DNA of 64,000 bases from Bugula neritina (GCA_964035545.1 OZ037770.1:14222642-14286641), one strand, 5' to 3'. Counted from the stretch's first letter, positions 33,901 through 54,803 are shown. The notes: generated by a model not told the origin, from the letters alone. Made by a program: numbers and translations.

Positions 33901-34685
33901 CAATGAGTAATATCGCACAATCGTGTAAATAAAACGTCTAAAAATTCGGAAGCAGGGAACACTAGGCCCAAAGTGAAAGGGAATATTTCATGCTGGTACC
34001 TTGAGGTAATTTGCATTTACTTCAAAGTGTAACACATCACAGCATATTGTACCGGTCGGGATACATTGAGACTACTGATACATCCGTAATACTTACGCTT
34101 CAGACATTTGAGTTATAAATTACAACTGGAATACAAATTAAACTTAAAAACCAGGAAATAAGCAACTATTCCACAAAACATAAAAAATATAATTTGGTTA
34201 TTTGTGGAGACAGCTACAGTGACCATCATTGTGACTATCACTATGTCTATTCTATTACAGTACAGCATCTCCATGAGTTCATGATAATGAGTATCACTAT
34301 CACTGTGACTATCGTTCAGTACCATTGTGACAGTCTGAGTCTCACTATCTGTCATCTATAGTAATAGTAATAGTAATACTAAAACTAAGTCTAATACTAT
34401 AGTAATAATTATAGTTATACTGTTATAGAAATAGTGAAGACTGAAGTTATACTAAGTATGAGTATCACTCTGTTATACTTGTAGTATTACTATTAGTAGT
34501 ATTATATTTAGTTATACTTGTACAATCTTGTACTACTACTTGCACTCACTGACTCAGTACTTCAACTTGTGATTCAAATTGAAATTCACTTGAAATTGTG
34601 TAAAAAAACTAACTTTTTCCAGTTTCTCCGAATTATTTGGCAGATTAAGATTGAGCCTGACTTTTTCAATAACTGATCCTTCCAT
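24984..34685 (-). CDS. Hexokinase (single-domain, about 477-479 aa)
   Basis: Exons, all phase-consistent: 34685-34614, 32483-32315, 31226-31109, 30763-30660, 30352-30213, then either 29708-29603 or 29213-29114, then 27711-27519, 26896-26732, 26422-26289, 25490-25357 and 25088-24984. The product is 477 or 479 aa, the normal length of a 50-kDa invertebrate hexokinase. Visible motifs: [12 protein letters not shown] (residues 86-97, phosphate loop), GFTFSFP (155-161, hexokinase signature), a catalytic Asp in AILNDAVGT (213), [28 protein letters not shown], and [13 protein letters not shown] near the C-terminus. It phosphorylates glucose with ATP as the first step of glycolysis in the cytosol. The start is the ATG of [12 protein letters not shown], the first exon that fits. 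Minisatellites start at two of its splice donors. A poly(A) signal candidate (antisense) is at 24500-24505. Confidence 0.92.
25163..25356. repeat. Minisatellite built from hexokinase splice-donor copies
   Basis: About eight copies of a 22-24 base unit (on the + strand GTGTGCTACCTTAGTCTGAG and variants) directly follow the hexokinase exon that ends at 25357. Read on the minus strand, each unit repeats the exon end and donor (GAGACTAAG|GTAACACAC). Confidence 0.85.
25580..25719. mobile_element. MITE family A, copy 3
   Basis: This copy shares the start (TGCAGTAATGGAGCAATTGA) and the end (CTATCTCAATTTCTCCACTA) with copy 2, and the interior is alignable (AAAGCCTG, TTCAACC, AACTTAGGC). It lies in the hexokinase intron between exons 26289-26422 and 25357-25490. 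Confidence 0.75.
26010..26265. repeat. Degenerate TATAG/GCAGGGTTTAG minisatellite
   Basis: Units such as AGCAGGGTTTAGTATAGAAT alternate with TATAG tracts in the hexokinase intron just below the exon at 26289-26422, again close to a splice donor. Confidence 0.75.
27986..28183 (+). CDS. Small ORF with signal-like N-terminus in a hexokinase intron (hypothetical)
   Basis: A 65-codon ATG-to-TAG frame lies antisense inside the hexokinase intron between exons 29114-29213 and 27519-27711. It encodes a short basic start, a hydrophobic stretch ([15 protein letters not shown]) and a charged C-terminal part ([16 protein letters not shown] onward). This looks like a secreted-peptide precursor, but one short frame in AT-rich intron could arise by chance. 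No family is recognised and no splice or promoter evidence is visible. Confidence 0.2.
   Translation: MNLYLFMQTDCTTKTRIVAIVFVILIITINAKSLIRELRANSYQDEQGDKADGLREDILLRVLDH
28879..29104. repeat. 22-base minisatellite after hexokinase exon B
   Basis: About ten copies of a 22-base unit (GCCTGAGTGTATAGTTAGCA plus TA), beginning within 10 bases of the donor of exon 29213-29114. Copies differ at only a few positions. Confidence 0.9.
29114..29213 (-). CDS. Hexokinase catalytic-Asp exon, version B (alternative)
   Basis: This exon is 100 bases, enters in phase 0 and leaves in phase 1, with acceptor CTTGCAG and donor GTATGA. It encodes [20 protein letters not shown] and onwards to CGIGLILG, closer to canonical hexokinases than version A. 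Using both versions in one mRNA would break the reading frame, so they must be alternatives. Confidence 0.85.
29603..29708 (-). CDS. Hexokinase catalytic-Asp exon, version A (alternative)
   Basis: This exon is 106 bases, enters in phase 0 and leaves in phase 1. It encodes [18 protein letters not shown] and onwards to VVGLGLG. It keeps the catalytic Asn-Asp pair but lacks the Cys and the IGLI pattern found in version B and in most hexokinases. It is two residues longer at its start. The acceptor TATTTTAG and the donor GTATGG both look usable. Confidence 0.8.
29900..30140. repeat. Cluster of CATGTGTCA-type degenerate repeats
   Basis: Short motifs such as CATGTGTCATAAC, TATGTCATAGGCATGTCAC and CATGTGTCACATAACC recur irregularly below the hexokinase exon at 30213-30352. 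The period is not constant, so this is a loose cluster only. Confidence 0.5.
34113..34520. repeat. Degenerate six-base satellite (TATNAC/TATNAG)
   Basis: Runs such as GACTATCACTATG and AGTATCACTATCAC keep an approximate six-base period. The same composition returns at 47840-48070 and 48750-49070. The short coding frames across it are shadows. Confidence 0.7.
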
Positions 34686-34689
34686 TATC

Positions 34690-35800
34690 GATTGGTAGCT
34701 TGCTGAAATGACTTGCACCAACAATTACACAGCACCTCCTAGTTCTACTTCTAGTTATTCAATCCATTCATTGACAAAAAATCTAACGTGACCAGAATAG
34801 TAGCCTTAGTGTTGACAATTTCGCAAAAATATTATCGGCGCTGTATAGTATTAATAGGTGAGTGCGTCCTTTTCTGGATGTAATTAGGATACCCAAATTA
34901 ACCTTGCAAAAATTTTAGAATCGCTGAAAGCAGCACTAAGTCGCGAGCGACTAAACATAGTATTTGTATAAACACTATTGTTCGAACTCCAAACTTCCTC
35001 ATAATAATATGAATTATGAAGTCAAAATTTTTCAACTACTGCACTCAGTGACCAATAACTTAGCATTGCTTTAAGCGATTTTCTACTAGTCACGTCCTAT
35101 GGAATGTATTATAAGGAAGTTGTATTCCCACGAGAAACAGGGATGCTTTGCAGAAGTTTTAATGATCATTTCATAGCATAATATTTATTTTTGTTTAATC
35201 ATGTCTGTTGCTCCCATTTTAAAATTTAAAAGAGTACCAGAGAAAAATAGAGATATAATGCTGTAAGAATATTATTGACAGATAGAAAAGAAACAAGGAA
35301 TAGATAATAATAAATTCAAGGTCTTATAATTACAGATTTACATTTCATGCACAATTGTCAGTTTGTAAGCCGTGAAAGAATTGGCTCGTGAAAGTCAAAT
35401 ATGAGCAACTCTTTTAAATTAATGTGTTTTAAACTTTATAATAATAATTGTTATATACACACATATGCAAGGTAATCTATACTATGTAGAATTTATAATA
35501 TTAAAAACATATAGCCTATGTATGTACTTCGAAAACCGTGGTTTTAACCACAATATTATAAGCAAGAAAGCTCCTATGAAAAAATTCTGATGAAAATCCA
35601 ATTTATCTCATTCTATATAATAGTTTTACAAATGTAGATACTACTTTTTATTTACTAACCAATTTTTTTAAAATAATATTTCAAAATATTTTAAGATATG
35701 CAAAAGCTAGTGTGAAATTATTTATATATTGAAATAGCATACAGATCAGCTTGCACATAACGCAATAAAATATTTCAGCATGTTTAAAACATTTTCCAAA
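34690..35800. other. Intergenic region upstream of hexokinase
   Basis: This stretch lies between the hexokinase start and the 3' end of the lectin-FN3 gene, both on the minus strand. It should contain the hexokinase promoter, but no clear element can be named. A 25-base piece at about 35027-35052 recurs inverted near 48515-48540. Confidence 0.5.
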
Positions 35801-35801
35801 G

Positions 35802-35807
35802 TTTATT
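35802..35807 (-). promoter_or_regulatory. Candidate poly(A) signal for the lectin-FN3 gene
   Basis: TTTATT on the + strand reads AATAAA on the minus strand, about 135 bases after the stop codon at 35941. A second copy is at 35647-35652. Confidence 0.5.
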
Positions 35808-35940
35808 TATAGCATGAAACAAATAAAAATAGAAAATCATAACATTTAGACTATAAATAGTTTTTTGTAGCAGCCATTTTTGTACATGTCACTAGTAATT
35901 ATGTGCTAACTTAGCGTAATAATAGCCCAAAACGTATTTT

Positions 35941-44212
<8,272 letters not shown>

Positions 44213-45124
44213 CCAGCTGTCCGATTGTATGCATCTACGTAAAAATCATTGGTATATGGTGAAAGAAATGATTAAAAACTAGATAGGTGTGCTAGAATTT
44301 ATACAGCATAATATAGAGTAAAGTGAAATAGAACGGACAGCCAAATGGTACAGCATAGAAACAATTACTAGCTATTGTATACTTTATAGAAGTTGGCAAA
44401 ATTGCAGCCCACTAGATATGAACTTTGGTTAGCATTTTATTTTGGCTTTCAGCAATTGCTTTAATCAATAATCTTGGTAAAACCAATATGTTTACAAATT
44501 AACACCTCCACTAGATAGGTATACAGGTCAGAATATTCCCATTGGGGACATACTAAAAGAAAATGTATATTTATTCATCTTTAAAAGATTGCTATTAATT
44601 TATAAAACAGCGTCAAAATCACTAAAGTAACAGCTCAAATAAGTTTATTAAACAGCATTATAGGATTGCCTATTACTAGTTTCATGAATTCTATTATTTT
44701 ACTGGTTTCAAACATAATATAGGCTGAAAAAGCAATATTAGTTCTCTCACTTTTGCTTACTACATTGCTTGGAAGGCCATCATAATTAGATTAGATCAAA
44801 GAAATGTGTTGACAGGTAGACTGGAACAGGCCTAAAATTTGCAAGGTATAATTTAAATTTATCTGGCCTGAAATTGCTGAAACTGACAATACAATATTAT
44901 GAGAAACGAGCACGGTTTTTTATTAAAGCTAGCAAAAATAATTCCTCTACATATAATTAACATACAGTCCATACATATAATATATTACTATGTCCAGGCA
45001 GCAGTGCTTGTTCTAGCCAAAAGAAAACTGATTTAATGGCCGCCAAGAAATTTATGGCACACAGTGGCATTGTCACATTTTTAATATTCAAAATTACAGT
45101 TCTAATCTATCAATCATTTTATCA

Positions 45125-45201
45125 ATACTACTATACTATATCTACTACTACTACTACTACCACTACTACTGCTGCTACTACTGCTACTACTGCTGCTACT
45201 G

Positions 45202-45233
<32 letters not shown>

Positions 45234-45285
45234 ACTACTACTGGCACTACTACTGCTACTGCCACTGCTACCATACTGCTGAGTA
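45125..45285. repeat. (CTA/CTG)n trinucleotide array
   Basis: ACTACTACTGCTGCT-type triplets, changing between CTA and CTG. The Thr/Ala-rich frame starting at 45036 is a shadow of this repeat. Confidence 0.9.
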
Positions 45286-45345
45286 ATGCAAGCTAAGTAA
45301 TTTAAATTAAAATTAAAAAAATTATCGGACTTTCTTTTCTATTAC

Positions 45346-45383
45346 CTGTCCAGTTTAGCATTTCTTTCATCATAGCTTGCCAT
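45346..45383 (-). other. Possible upstream first exon of the lectin-FN3 gene
   Basis: It begins ATG GCA AGC TAT and ends in phase 2 at a GTAATA donor. It joins in frame to an acceptor at 44235-44236 and keeps the signal-peptide exon open. If used, translation would start 20 residues earlier and bury the signal peptide. It may instead be 5' UTR or chance. Confidence 0.3.
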
Positions 45384-46852
45384 AGTAACTTGAAAATTCA
45401 CAGGGTTTGAGTTAGACCTATGGAATATACTTACAAGTAGAATGAACCCACAGTTCTACAATAGATCATAAAAACATTCAAAATAAAACTATAGGAAAAC
45501 CAAGTAAATGCTTCTAAGTATTATCACAAGTAAAGATGCTATGCAATCCATCCAAGATGCAGTCAAATGTCTCAAAATAAGCATCAGAGTTATAAATATA
45601 AAATGTTACCAAATCAAGGCTGGCAACACTTCTGTTGTTCTGATAGCAAATTTTGCTTAATAAAGTAAGGAAACCAGCTTCTCTTCCATAAATATTTTAG
45701 TATGAAAGTATCGAATAACTTGATAAAAATGTATGCTGATTAAAAATGTGACTAAAAGCAATATTTATATGACTAATTTGGAGTTATCTAACCTTGCCCC
45801 ACTGGATGACAAGATGATGATATGGATAATAGGCAGCAGTGCATGGTGAGAGATGAAATCATTACTTACTGCATATATTCAGAGAAACCAGGTAATCATT
45901 CATTATGCAAAAACTGTATTGAAATTGAAAAGAGGCTTCCTACTACTTATAGCAGTTTCTTGTATCATCATACAACTTGAGTCTCATTGATTAGAACCAA
46001 CATGCTGCATTTACATATATACATGCATGCACATACACACATGCATATATATTATTCAATGGGCAAATGTAGTAAACCACCAGCTCTCACATGAAATAAA
46101 AACTTAAGGTGGTTTTCTCCCCAATGCTTACTACAGCAACTTAAAAATCCACTATATCAAAGATCAATGAAAACAGCTTGTACCAATCGTCAGTTCTGTA
46201 TTATATCATTAAAACAAATTTTTAAAGCTGCCAAAAGTGACGAATTCTTATCATGAGATACCTAGCAAATTACTCATTAAAATCACATTTGGATACTACA
46301 CATAATAAACATAATATGCAGTAAGATGGTTCAAAAGCAGCACCACAGTTACAAAATCAACAAAGGGACAACATACTGTTAAGCAAGCAAAACTAAATCA
46401 TTTTAATAGTAAATGCACAGCTAAATGAAATTACTAGTAATTTGTCTAGTTTCACCCAACCAACCACTTTTCACAAATGAATATATAACTATATGCATAT
46501 TAGTATTGTAAATGTTATTATGAGCATTAATCTGATTAGGTGACTGAAATCAGACATATAATCATACTTTCAAAAATGGTATAAGTTTTGTACACGGTAC
46601 ACATCAATATAAATTAACTGAAATACAAGTTTGGTACTATTTGGTAGTTAGCCTTACTTTTAGTGAAAACTAAAAGTAAATGGGTAAATAATTTTAACTA
46701 AATTAAAATGTTTATGTTGAGCTCAGTCAAAATCAGAATCATAATGAATGTTTAATACTTATTTTTAATCTTAGTTATACTAATACTAAAACTAAAAGCC
46801 ATAACATTAAAGAGTAATATAGATTAAAGTTTAAGTCCAAACAGTTATACCT

Positions 46853-47404
<552 letters not shown>

Positions 47405-47499
47405 TTATATCTAATACCTATACTAGTAGTAACCACTAGCATAAGAATTAAATGCAATAAAGAAGTAAACTTATAGCATCATTCAAGTGGTTATTCGGT

Positions 47500-49190
47500 A
47501 GATTAAGTTATTATTTATTTTGTATACAAAATGACACTGACAGTAACTGTAAGTGTAACTCTATAGTGTCACAGCCCTTCCTCCCTCTAGGGTGCTCCAG
47601 TTTGAGTTTGATTATCACTTCCAGTAGTAATAGTGTTATCAGAAAGAGAATGGCTATTTGATAGTCATAATTATAATTAATATGATTGTCATTGACATGT
47701 TCATTATGATCACCTAGTATCAGGATAATTCTGATAACCAAATTAAACTTAACGATAATCAATATAATTATAATAATATTGATAATGATAATAACTATAA
47801 GTATAACATTATTGATTATATTTATAATCATAATGATCATCAGTATCACTATCAGTATAGCTCTAACTCCAAGTCTATGAGTATCAGTATGAGTATAACT
47901 ATAACTATAAGTATATCATTATCATGTATCAGTGCGAGTGTATCACATTCAGATTCACTGATACCCATAGTCATACTATGACTATCACTATGACTATCAG
48001 TATAACTATAAGTATGACTATCAGTATCACTATGAGTCAAACTGTATATGTAATTGTATGACTGTGAGTATGCTGTATGAGTATAAAGTATAAGTATAAT
48101 GTTAAACTCAAGCTATAATAGAATTATAATAATAATAATAATTTAATAAATATAATTGAACTTATTACTTAGACTTAAACTTAAAGTTAAAGATAATCTT
48201 TACATCGATTTAATAATTGAAATCATTAAACTACTACTACAGTTAAAGATGTAGTAAATTTTGAACTAGTTCCAATTTCAATTTAATTTAGTGATTTGCA
48301 GTGAATAAACTTGGAGTTGGTTAGAAATTTAGATAAAGTATTAAATTTGGTAGTTAGAGACTTCTTATCATCAGTTGTCTGTGAGCACGATTTGCTACGA
48401 GCTACTTTGCGACTCTATGATGACCTTGACTATATTATACTGAAGAGCTTTCATCGTGAACTGACCGTGACGTTTTTAATTTAAACAACGTTTGGCGCAG
48501 CACAAAATGTATGGTCGCTGAGTGCAGTAGTTGAAAGCTAGGGGATTGGGCTTAGAGTTTAGACAACTCACACTCATGTGGTGCGCTTAAAATCTGGACA
48601 CTCACTCCTGTTACTTCAACGACAACTGTTACTAATTTGATTTAGTTTAATTTAATTTCTTTTATTTAATTTGAGTTTTCGTACTTTATATTTTTTAATT
48701 CAATCTGATCATTATAATTGCTAGTTTAAAAGTGACGCATTGATGGCTGAAAGTAATGACAATACATCACTCAGTTTGACAGTTTCAATGTCTCAATCAA
48801 TATGAATATCAATATCACTCATCACTGTCATTGTATCAATCATTCAATGTGAATCAGAATGTATGACTTAATAGTATTAGTTATAGTAATGTCTTAGTGA
48901 TATTGATAATGACTAATGATAATGATAGTAATACTAATTAGTAATTAGTATTGTACTCATATTATGACTATGAGTATACTATGAGTCATAGGCCATAGCT
49001 ATAGTCATGGTGATACTGATAGAGATAAAACTGACATTCAAGTTCACGGAAACTGATAGTGATATTCTATTTCGGATTTTAATTCATTATCGTTATGATT
49101 ATTATTATAATATTAAAAATAATGATAATTTATTATTATTTAATATAAAATTAAATGAATATAAGTTATATTTATAATCATAATGGTATG
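47500..49190. repeat. Low-complexity region with degenerate hexamer satellite
   Basis: Irregular TATAAT, TATNAC and TATNAG repeats, densest at 47840-48070 and 48750-49070, with a non-repetitive island at about 48340-48640. No coding signal. It directly precedes the truncated retrotransposon. Confidence 0.6.
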
Positions 49191-49199
49191 AATTATGAA

Positions 49200-52138
49200 C
49201 TTGGGGTAAAATACATGAACTTTCCATGCTATTAGATCAGCAATCGCCAGATATCTTTTGCTTATGTGAAACAAAACTAGATTCATCAGTTTCCGATAAT
49301 GAGTTAACCAGAGACTACACCCTGTACCGGCGTGATCGAACTGACGGACTAGGACGTGGAGGTGGAGTCCTTATAGGCCTATCCAATAAATGTCCCTTTC
49401 TCGTTAGTAGAATCAATGTCTCACACCCTGGGGAAATCATTGCCCTTGATTTATCAATCTGTGGATACTCTTTCACTATTGCATGCTATTACCGTAGGCC
49501 CTGTATAAAACAAGTAGAAGATATAGTAAATTGGTATTATGATCAAACCAATCCGAACATTGTTATGGTTGGGGATTTTAACCTACCTGACATTGACTGG
49601 AATGATAGTAACAGGCCTGTACTTAAAACAACAAGAGAAACTAACTTGCATCAATTGTTCGTAGATTTTATAATTTCGAATAATCTTTCTCAGGCTATCA
49701 ATAAACCTACTCACGACAAAGGTAATACACTTGATCTAGTTGTTACAAATGTAACTACCACTAACCCTGAGTTGAGTCATCCTGCTCTGACCATTTTATT
49801 ATCAATTTCAATGTGTTGGCGGATAATGTTATTAAAAGGACAGCATCTTTAACCAAACCAAAACCATATTGGCAGTTTGAAAAGGCAGACATAACGAACA
49901 TCACCGTGGACTGTTACTCCCTACATTGTAAAATCACCTCAGATATCTCTAAGAAATGTAGCGCTGAACAATTATGGCATAATCTCAAATCTGGAATACT
50001 TCAGGTAGCACATTCCAATATCCCATACAAATTTAGAAAGAAAAAATCAGAACTCTGGATATCCCAAGAAACTAAAAGTGAGATCAGAAGAAGAAAACAC
50101 CTCCACCTAGCTTGCCTTAACGATCGCACCCCGCACAACATTTTAAAACATGCCACCCAGTCCCGGTACTGCAAGAAATTGTGTAACAGGGACTATAATA
50201 ATTATATAAACAAACACATGCAATACATTAGAGCAGGGTGATTCAAAACCTCTTTATCGGTTCATAGCAAGTAAAAAGGGCAGCTCAAATACTGTACGCC
50301 AACTGGACAACATCCCCCCTAACAACAATACTGCTATAGCTGAATCTTTTGCGGACTCCTTTGCTTCTGTGTTTTCTATTGATGATGGTAATATCCTCCC
50401 TGCATTCCACCTCAAACTATATCATCTCCTATACAATTTGATCATCGGGGAGTCCTAACACAGCTCACCAAACTCGATCCACGAAAAGGTGCTGGCCCAG
50501 ATGAGCTTTCTCCTGCACTTCTAAAATATCTTGCACATTATATATATGAGCCCCTGACAAAGGTTTTTCAATACTTTTACGATACATCTCAGACACCACA
50601 AGACTGGAAAACAGCAAACATTGTACCGATCTTCAAGAAAGGAAGTCGTACAGACCCGCTGAATTACAGGCCAATATCACTCACTTCTATCATATCCAAA
50701 ATCTTCGAGCATATCGTATCACATAATATCAACTGTTTCCTCGAATCAAATGACCTGTTTTACCCACACCAACATGGTTTCAGGACAAATCATGGCTGCG
50801 ATACTCAGTTGTTGAATACTGTGAGTGAATTTATAGATTTTTTCAACGAAATGATACCGGTTGACCTCGCTGTCTTGGATTTTTCAAAGGCCTTTGACGT
50901 TGTGTCGCACCAAAAACTACAGGTTAAACTGCTAAATATCGGAATAGCTGATAAAACTGTCAAATGGATTTTTTCATGGCTTCAGAGCCGTCTTCTTTCA
51001 GTCTGTGTCAACAACGTCAAATCGGCCACTAGACATGTGACCTCAGGAGTGCCCCAAGGCAGTGTATTAGGACCATTGTTATTTAATGTGTACATAATGA
51101 CATGCACTCTGTGGTAGCCAACAGCAAGCTTAAACTATATGCAGATGATTCCTTGTTGTACAAACCAATCACAACACCTGCTGGTTCTAGTTTATTTCAG
51201 AATGACTTAGACCATCTTATAACTTGGGCAGACGGTTCTCAGATGAAGTTCAATATAAATAAATGTGAGCATATGACAATTCAACGCTCCACTGTAAATC
51301 CTCTAGTGTCTCAATACAGCATGAATATTGACCCCTTACAATGTGTTGACAAAGTATTATACCTTGGTGTCACGATTGATAATAAACTGTCATTCGATCA
51401 ACATATAATAAACATTTGCTCAAAAGCTAATAAATTATTACACATGCTGATGCGCTGTCTAAAAAAGGCTAAAAGTAAAACCAGAGCCATAGCTTATAAA
51501 ACAGTCTGTCGCCCTATACTAGAATTTGCGACCCACACCTGGTCTCCATTTAAATTGAAAAACATCAACATCATAGAAGGTATAAATAGAAAAGCCTTCA
51601 GGTGGACATTCTGTAAGAGAAAACGAGACCATATAACTGAGCTCATGACAAATTCTAATTGGGATAGCCTTGCACAAAGACGTGACAATGCAGACCAAAA
51701 AATGTACTTTCGAATGCTTTCTGGTAGTGCCGCTATAGACCAAGACCGGTTCTCCCTTCATTTTGCAGAGTCTCACAATACCAGACATGGTGCTATTAAG
51801 GGCAATATCAATGCCAAAACTGCCAAACATTCATATAAACATCGCATTCATAAACTTTTCTAATGATTCTAGCTGCTTTGCCTAACTGATTATAAGCACT
51901 TAACACCGACTCTGCTTCATAACATCTGAAGCTGTGCTGTGTATTTTCTTTTTTCTCTCCTGGCAGTAGCTAGCTATTGAGCTTTGAATCAAAGCATAAT
52001 TAACTATATTCTTATCTCGTAGACAAAATGGTTTTCTTCCTTACTACTGATAATCTAAACAATTGTTCATACACCACTGCATCTCGATAAAGGAGCCAAA
52101 GCGCTCCGAGTGAGATTAATTAGATGAGATGAGATGAT
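49200..52138 (+). mobile_element. 5'-truncated, frame-broken non-LTR retrotransposon (APE endonuclease + RT, Jockey/CR1-like)
   Basis: An APE-type endonuclease region (49226-49810; CLCETKLD, GGGVLIG, VGDFNLPDIDW) is followed by a linker and a reverse transcriptase (about 50450-51863). The RT shows the KAGPDELSP-type start (read here as KGAGPDELSP), NYRPISLTS, FSKAFDVVSH, GVPQGSVLGP and YADD (51138-51149). The reading frame is broken near 49806, 50241, between 50241 and 50809, and near 51100, so the copy is dead. The endonuclease also ends in SHP instead of the usual S-D-H. The 3' end carries GATGA repeats (about 52122-52138). ORF1 and the 5' end are missing. The Jockey/CR1 assignment is tentative; a tree of the RT would settle it. 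Confidence 0.85.
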
Positions 52139-52139
52139 A

Positions 52140-52970
52140 CTGATAGTAAATTAATTAGTATTTTTAATTATACTCCTAAAAAGATTATTATGATTATTAA
52201 ATCATATTCCAATTTCAATGTTATTATAAATTTCAATTCATCAAAATCATTATAATGAATATGGTTATCAATTATGATCATTATTTATATTATAATTGGC
52301 ATCATCATTATGATTAGAATCACTTGAATTTGATTATTTAAATTTTAACCAAACACATTTATTTTGTTTACTGTCGTTCCATACACAAGTCGTTTCGTAA
52401 ACAAAATGGATCTTATGTACACAAACGACTGTCTATCCCAAACACAAAATGAATAATGGATTAATCCACTAGATGACTACTTGAATGGTACTAATTTACT
52501 TATTTATTGCTTCCCAGCATATATCTTTAACACCTCCCATGTCGCTTATTGATCAATGTTTTATAATTATCTTTTAATTTATTATCTATAACTATTTTGA
52601 TAAATGAGGTAATATTTATTTTTATTGAACACGGTACTAGTACTACCTTTTGGTTTTATTTTGATCAGTGGTTTATATTAATCTATTATGAAATGTGCAA
52701 GTTGCTTGTGAGCAGTACTGTTTGGCTCATAGTCTCATACATCAAATAATGAATATGTATTTCAGACAATTCATATTGAAGTGTGTACAAAATGACCTGC
52801 ACCTATTAATTTATATTAAATATTCTTATTTGATATTGTAGTTTCTTTTATAAACACAGAATTAGATAGCTTTTTAGTACTTGTAGTTTTACTACTACAA
52901 TTATTATTATTATTATTAACATTGGTTGTATCACAGCTTTTTTAGCTGGTGTAACCTTCTACCATCGACC
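52140..52970. other. AT-rich spacer between two retrotransposon remnants
   Basis: It contains short ATT/TAT repeats and a (TAT)n run near 52900. No gene is seen. Confidence 0.6.
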
Positions 52971-52978
52971 TAGTTTCA

Positions 52979-53975
52979 TTAGGCTGGGATGGATAGAACT
53001 TTCCTCAAGATGTGAGCTGATCCTAGTAAGGCTGTCTGCTGAATCAGTGGGTATTTGTTTTCAGCTACTCCAAGTAGTGCCATCCAGTCTACAGTCTTGT
53101 GTGAAGCTCCAAGGGCTCCAATTACAATGGGGATGACTTTTGTTGATGTTCTCCAAAGGCGGGTTAACTCTAGTGCTAAATCCTGATATTTTCCTATCTT
53201 CTCTGATTCTTTTTCTTTTACTCTGTAGTCACCAGGAACTGCGATATCGATGATTGTTGTTTCAGCATTAGGCTTGTCAACGACTACTATATCAGGCCTC
53301 TTAGCTTCGATGACTTTGTCGGTGTGTATGTTGAAGTCCCACAATATTTTTACATTGTCATTCTGCTCGGTGGTCGTACCAATTTTTGCTTCTCTGAAAT
53401 CCATGAAGTTCACACAACTCCCAGTGAATTATCAATGCCACAGGGTCGTGTCTTTTCTTATATTCTCCTTGTGCTAACTTCTCACATTCACTCAGTATAT
53501 GCATCACAGTCTTGTCCCTTGCATTACACATCCGACCCGACAATTCTTGCTACCTTGTTCTCAGCGAGATCGATCTGAGATCGATACATGGAAAGCCCGT
53601 GAATGAGCACGTTTTCATGTCCTCCACCTTTCTGATGTACTGACCATGTAGAGCCTTTTCTTTCCACCCATCAGCTCTTTCTACCGATTTATCGTTCTTG
53701 ATTTCTATTGATGCTTTGTCCTTTAGGAAGGTATTCAGAGTGGTGTCCCCATCAGTGCATGTCCTCTTTATGTAATCTGACATGCTGCATTATTCAATCC
53801 TTACACATTCTTCAATTGACACCATCCCTCTTCCACCTTCCCTTCTGCTAACATACAGCCTGTCTACATCTGCTCTTGGATGGAGTGCACAATTTATTGT
53901 CATAAGCTTCCTTGTCTTTCTGTCCATGTCTTTTAGTTCATCAACAGCCCAGTCAAGTATTCCAGCTGTGTAACG
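52979..53975 (-). mobile_element. 3' fragment of a REL-endonuclease non-LTR retrotransposon (R2/NeSL type), broken
   Basis: Reading from high to low, the fragments are AGILDWAVDELKDMDRKTRK and LHPRADVDRLYVSRREGGRG (about 53975-53790), then 53783-53550, then a zinc-knuckle-like CMCN-x7-H-x4-C with KRHD (53540-53360), then a restriction-like endonuclease segment RPDIVVVDK and IIDIAVPGD (53413-52979). The CCHC, K/R-HD and RPD...D order is typical of site-specific-type non-LTR elements. The parts lie in different frames and a stop (TAA near 53796) interrupts them, so it is inactive. Most of the RT is absent. Confidence 0.75.
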
Positions 53976-54466
53976 CTGTATTATTAATATTAATAAATAT
54001 TATTGTTTTTTAATTTGTACTACTACCACTTACTCAGTTACTGAGTGAGTCAGCAACTATAATAATAGCCCTTAGAGTATTATTTTCATTACTTAGATTT
54101 ATACATATACCGCTAAAATTTGAAGTTGTACAGAATGATTAAGAATTGTTAGTATAGTAAATAAATAATTCATTGTAGTCATACTCATACTTTAAGGTGA
54201 CCGTGATACTAATGCTGATAGTACTATTTTTTCTAATACAATAAATATATGTAAATAAGTATAACTATAGCATTTACTAGCAAGACATCAAAGACTCACA
54301 TTTATAATAATGATAAATTGATTTGGATCATAATTAAGATCATCATGGTTTTAATTATTTTCACTACCATCATTATTTACATTAATAATAATATTGCAAT
54401 TATCATTACTAGTTACGTCAGTTATAATAACTGCAAAGTGTACTTTTGATTAAGAACTGTGAAAAT

Positions 54467-54511
54467 CATTAGTGATAACAGACTACCACTGTAAGTCTGT
54501 TATCACTAATG
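54467..54511. repeat. Perfect 18-bp hairpin
   Basis: CATTAGTGATAACAGACT (54467-54484) and its exact reverse complement (54494-54511) flank a nine-base loop. No poly-U tract or transcript context is visible. Confidence 0.85.
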
Positions 54512-54803
54512 AGTCTGTAAGTGTTTTAGTACTAGATGTACCACAAGTATCAATGCTTTAGGTTTTTATGGTGTTGGATACTCATTTTGTTACAGTGATT
54601 GTTATTTTATTGGTACATGTTCTGATTAGTGTGAGTATTAGTTACAATTCCAAATGAATAAGCCATTCTTAGTAAATACTCTTATACTGTGTGAATATTG
54701 ATATGAATTATATGTTTCACATTTACGAATTAGTTTTATTAATACGATATACATTTTTTTAATAATAATGATCATAAAACATTTATAAGTTCATTCATGG
54801 GCA

